Shown here: positions 63,783 to 64,000 of the stretch, piece after piece
Layout: every line of letters starts with the position of its first letter
Position numbering within the stretch: position 1 is the stretch's first letter
Origin: Saccharopolyspora soli
Lineage (GTDB): Bacteria > Actinomycetota > Actinomycetes > Mycobacteriales > Pseudonocardiaceae
DNA length: 64,000 nucleotides
Direction: 5' to 3'
Assembly (NCBI RefSeq): GCF_022678645.1
Contig: NZ_JALBWV010000001.1
Location: forward strand, 248,001-312,000
Translations under genes and position numbers: made by a program
Notes under the pieces: generated by a model
The model's database searches: none
What the model was told of the DNA's origin: nothing
What the model saw: the letters and a program-made list of their open reading frames with translations, nothing else

Positions 63783-64000
63783 TCAGCGCTGGGCGGCTAC
63801 TCGCGCTGCGCGCGAGAGCTTTTCGCGGTAGTTCTCCCACCACTGCTGGTCGCCGGGTGCCATGTTGTCGTTGCCCTGCTGCAGCCCGGCAGTCCCGTCG
63901 ATGAGTTCCCGGACGATGTCGGCGTGCCCGGCGTGGCGGTGGGTTTCGGCGATCACGTGCACCAGGATCTGTTGCAGGGTGACCTCGTTGCGGTCGTCCG
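63783..64000 (-). CDS. DinB-family (DUF664) protein, C-terminal part (5' end outside window)
   Basis: The last ~72 codons of a gene entering from the right. They read [20 protein letters not shown], then [19 protein letters not shown] and a tail with [12 protein letters not shown]. The HRHAGH motif carries the third metal-ligand His of DUF664/DinB proteins, which in actinobacteria are often mycothiol-dependent enzymes. Start and N-terminal ligands lie outside the window. Confidence 0.8.
   Translation of the reverse strand, partial: DDRNEVTLQQILVHVIAETHRHAGHADIVRELIDGTAGLQQGNDNMAPGDQQWWENYREKLSRAARVAAQR

Overview
The window is high-GC actinobacterial DNA, most likely from the Pseudonocardiales (Saccharopolyspora or a near relative). 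The reasons are the strong G/C bias at third codon positions, frequent GTG and TTG starts, 4-base start/stop overlaps inside operons, a DUF3558 lipoprotein beside EspG-like and PPE-like type VII secretion proteins, an M. tuberculosis GlnA1-like glutamine synthetase, and a receptor-type Ser/Thr kinase with an FHA protein nearby. The species call is inference. I see no rRNA, tRNA, CRISPR array, phage integrase or intact insertion sequence.

Layout. 1-4.5 kb: end of an FCD-type regulator, a DUF1989 protein, an aldo/keto reductase and a truncated Tn3-transposase-like gene. 4.5-13.8 kb: central metabolism (gnd; malic enzyme coupled to fumC; nadK), two alpha/beta hydrolases and a channel-like membrane protein. 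14-17.2 kb: a small type VII secretion accessory/substrate cluster. 17.4-28 kb: a sugar-acid catabolic region with two mandelate-racemase-family dehydratases, two RraA-fold proteins, an SDR, a solute-binding lipoprotein and a single-chain fusion of both ABC permeases, with no ATPase gene. 28-30 kb: an epoxide-hydrolase pseudogene and glnA. 30-38.7 kb: NCS1 permease, 2-oxoglutarate oxygenase, TetR regulator, methyltransferase, and an operon of an IlvD-type dehydratase with two-subunit aconitase X, below a LysR gene. 39-42 kb: a self-contained ferredoxin / ferredoxin reductase / P450 operon.

42.2-48.2 kb holds a cluster that looks biosynthetic but matches no pathway I can name: a RibD-type reductase, flippase-like membrane protein, methyltransferase, GT4 glycosyltransferase, a pterin-synthase homologue lacking its catalytic triad, a BchC-like dehydrogenase and a CDP-alcohol phosphatidyltransferase. 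48.2-57.4 kb: a secreted phosphodiester-glycosidase-family protein, a tartrate dehydrogenase with its LysR regulator and matching operator pairs, and a signalling group (membrane protein, FHA protein, receptor kinase with three extracellular repeats).

57.7-61.8 kb is the strongest candidate for a little-described system: a tightly coupled three-gene operon of a middle-component-like protein, a Rad50/SMC-like protein with zinc ribbon but degenerate P-loop and no second head half, and a large effector ending in a PD-(D/E)xK nuclease-like domain. It resembles ABC-three-component (Lamassu-like) antiphage systems. It is followed by a protein with six DivIVA-type repeats, a VOC protein and a partial DinB-family gene.
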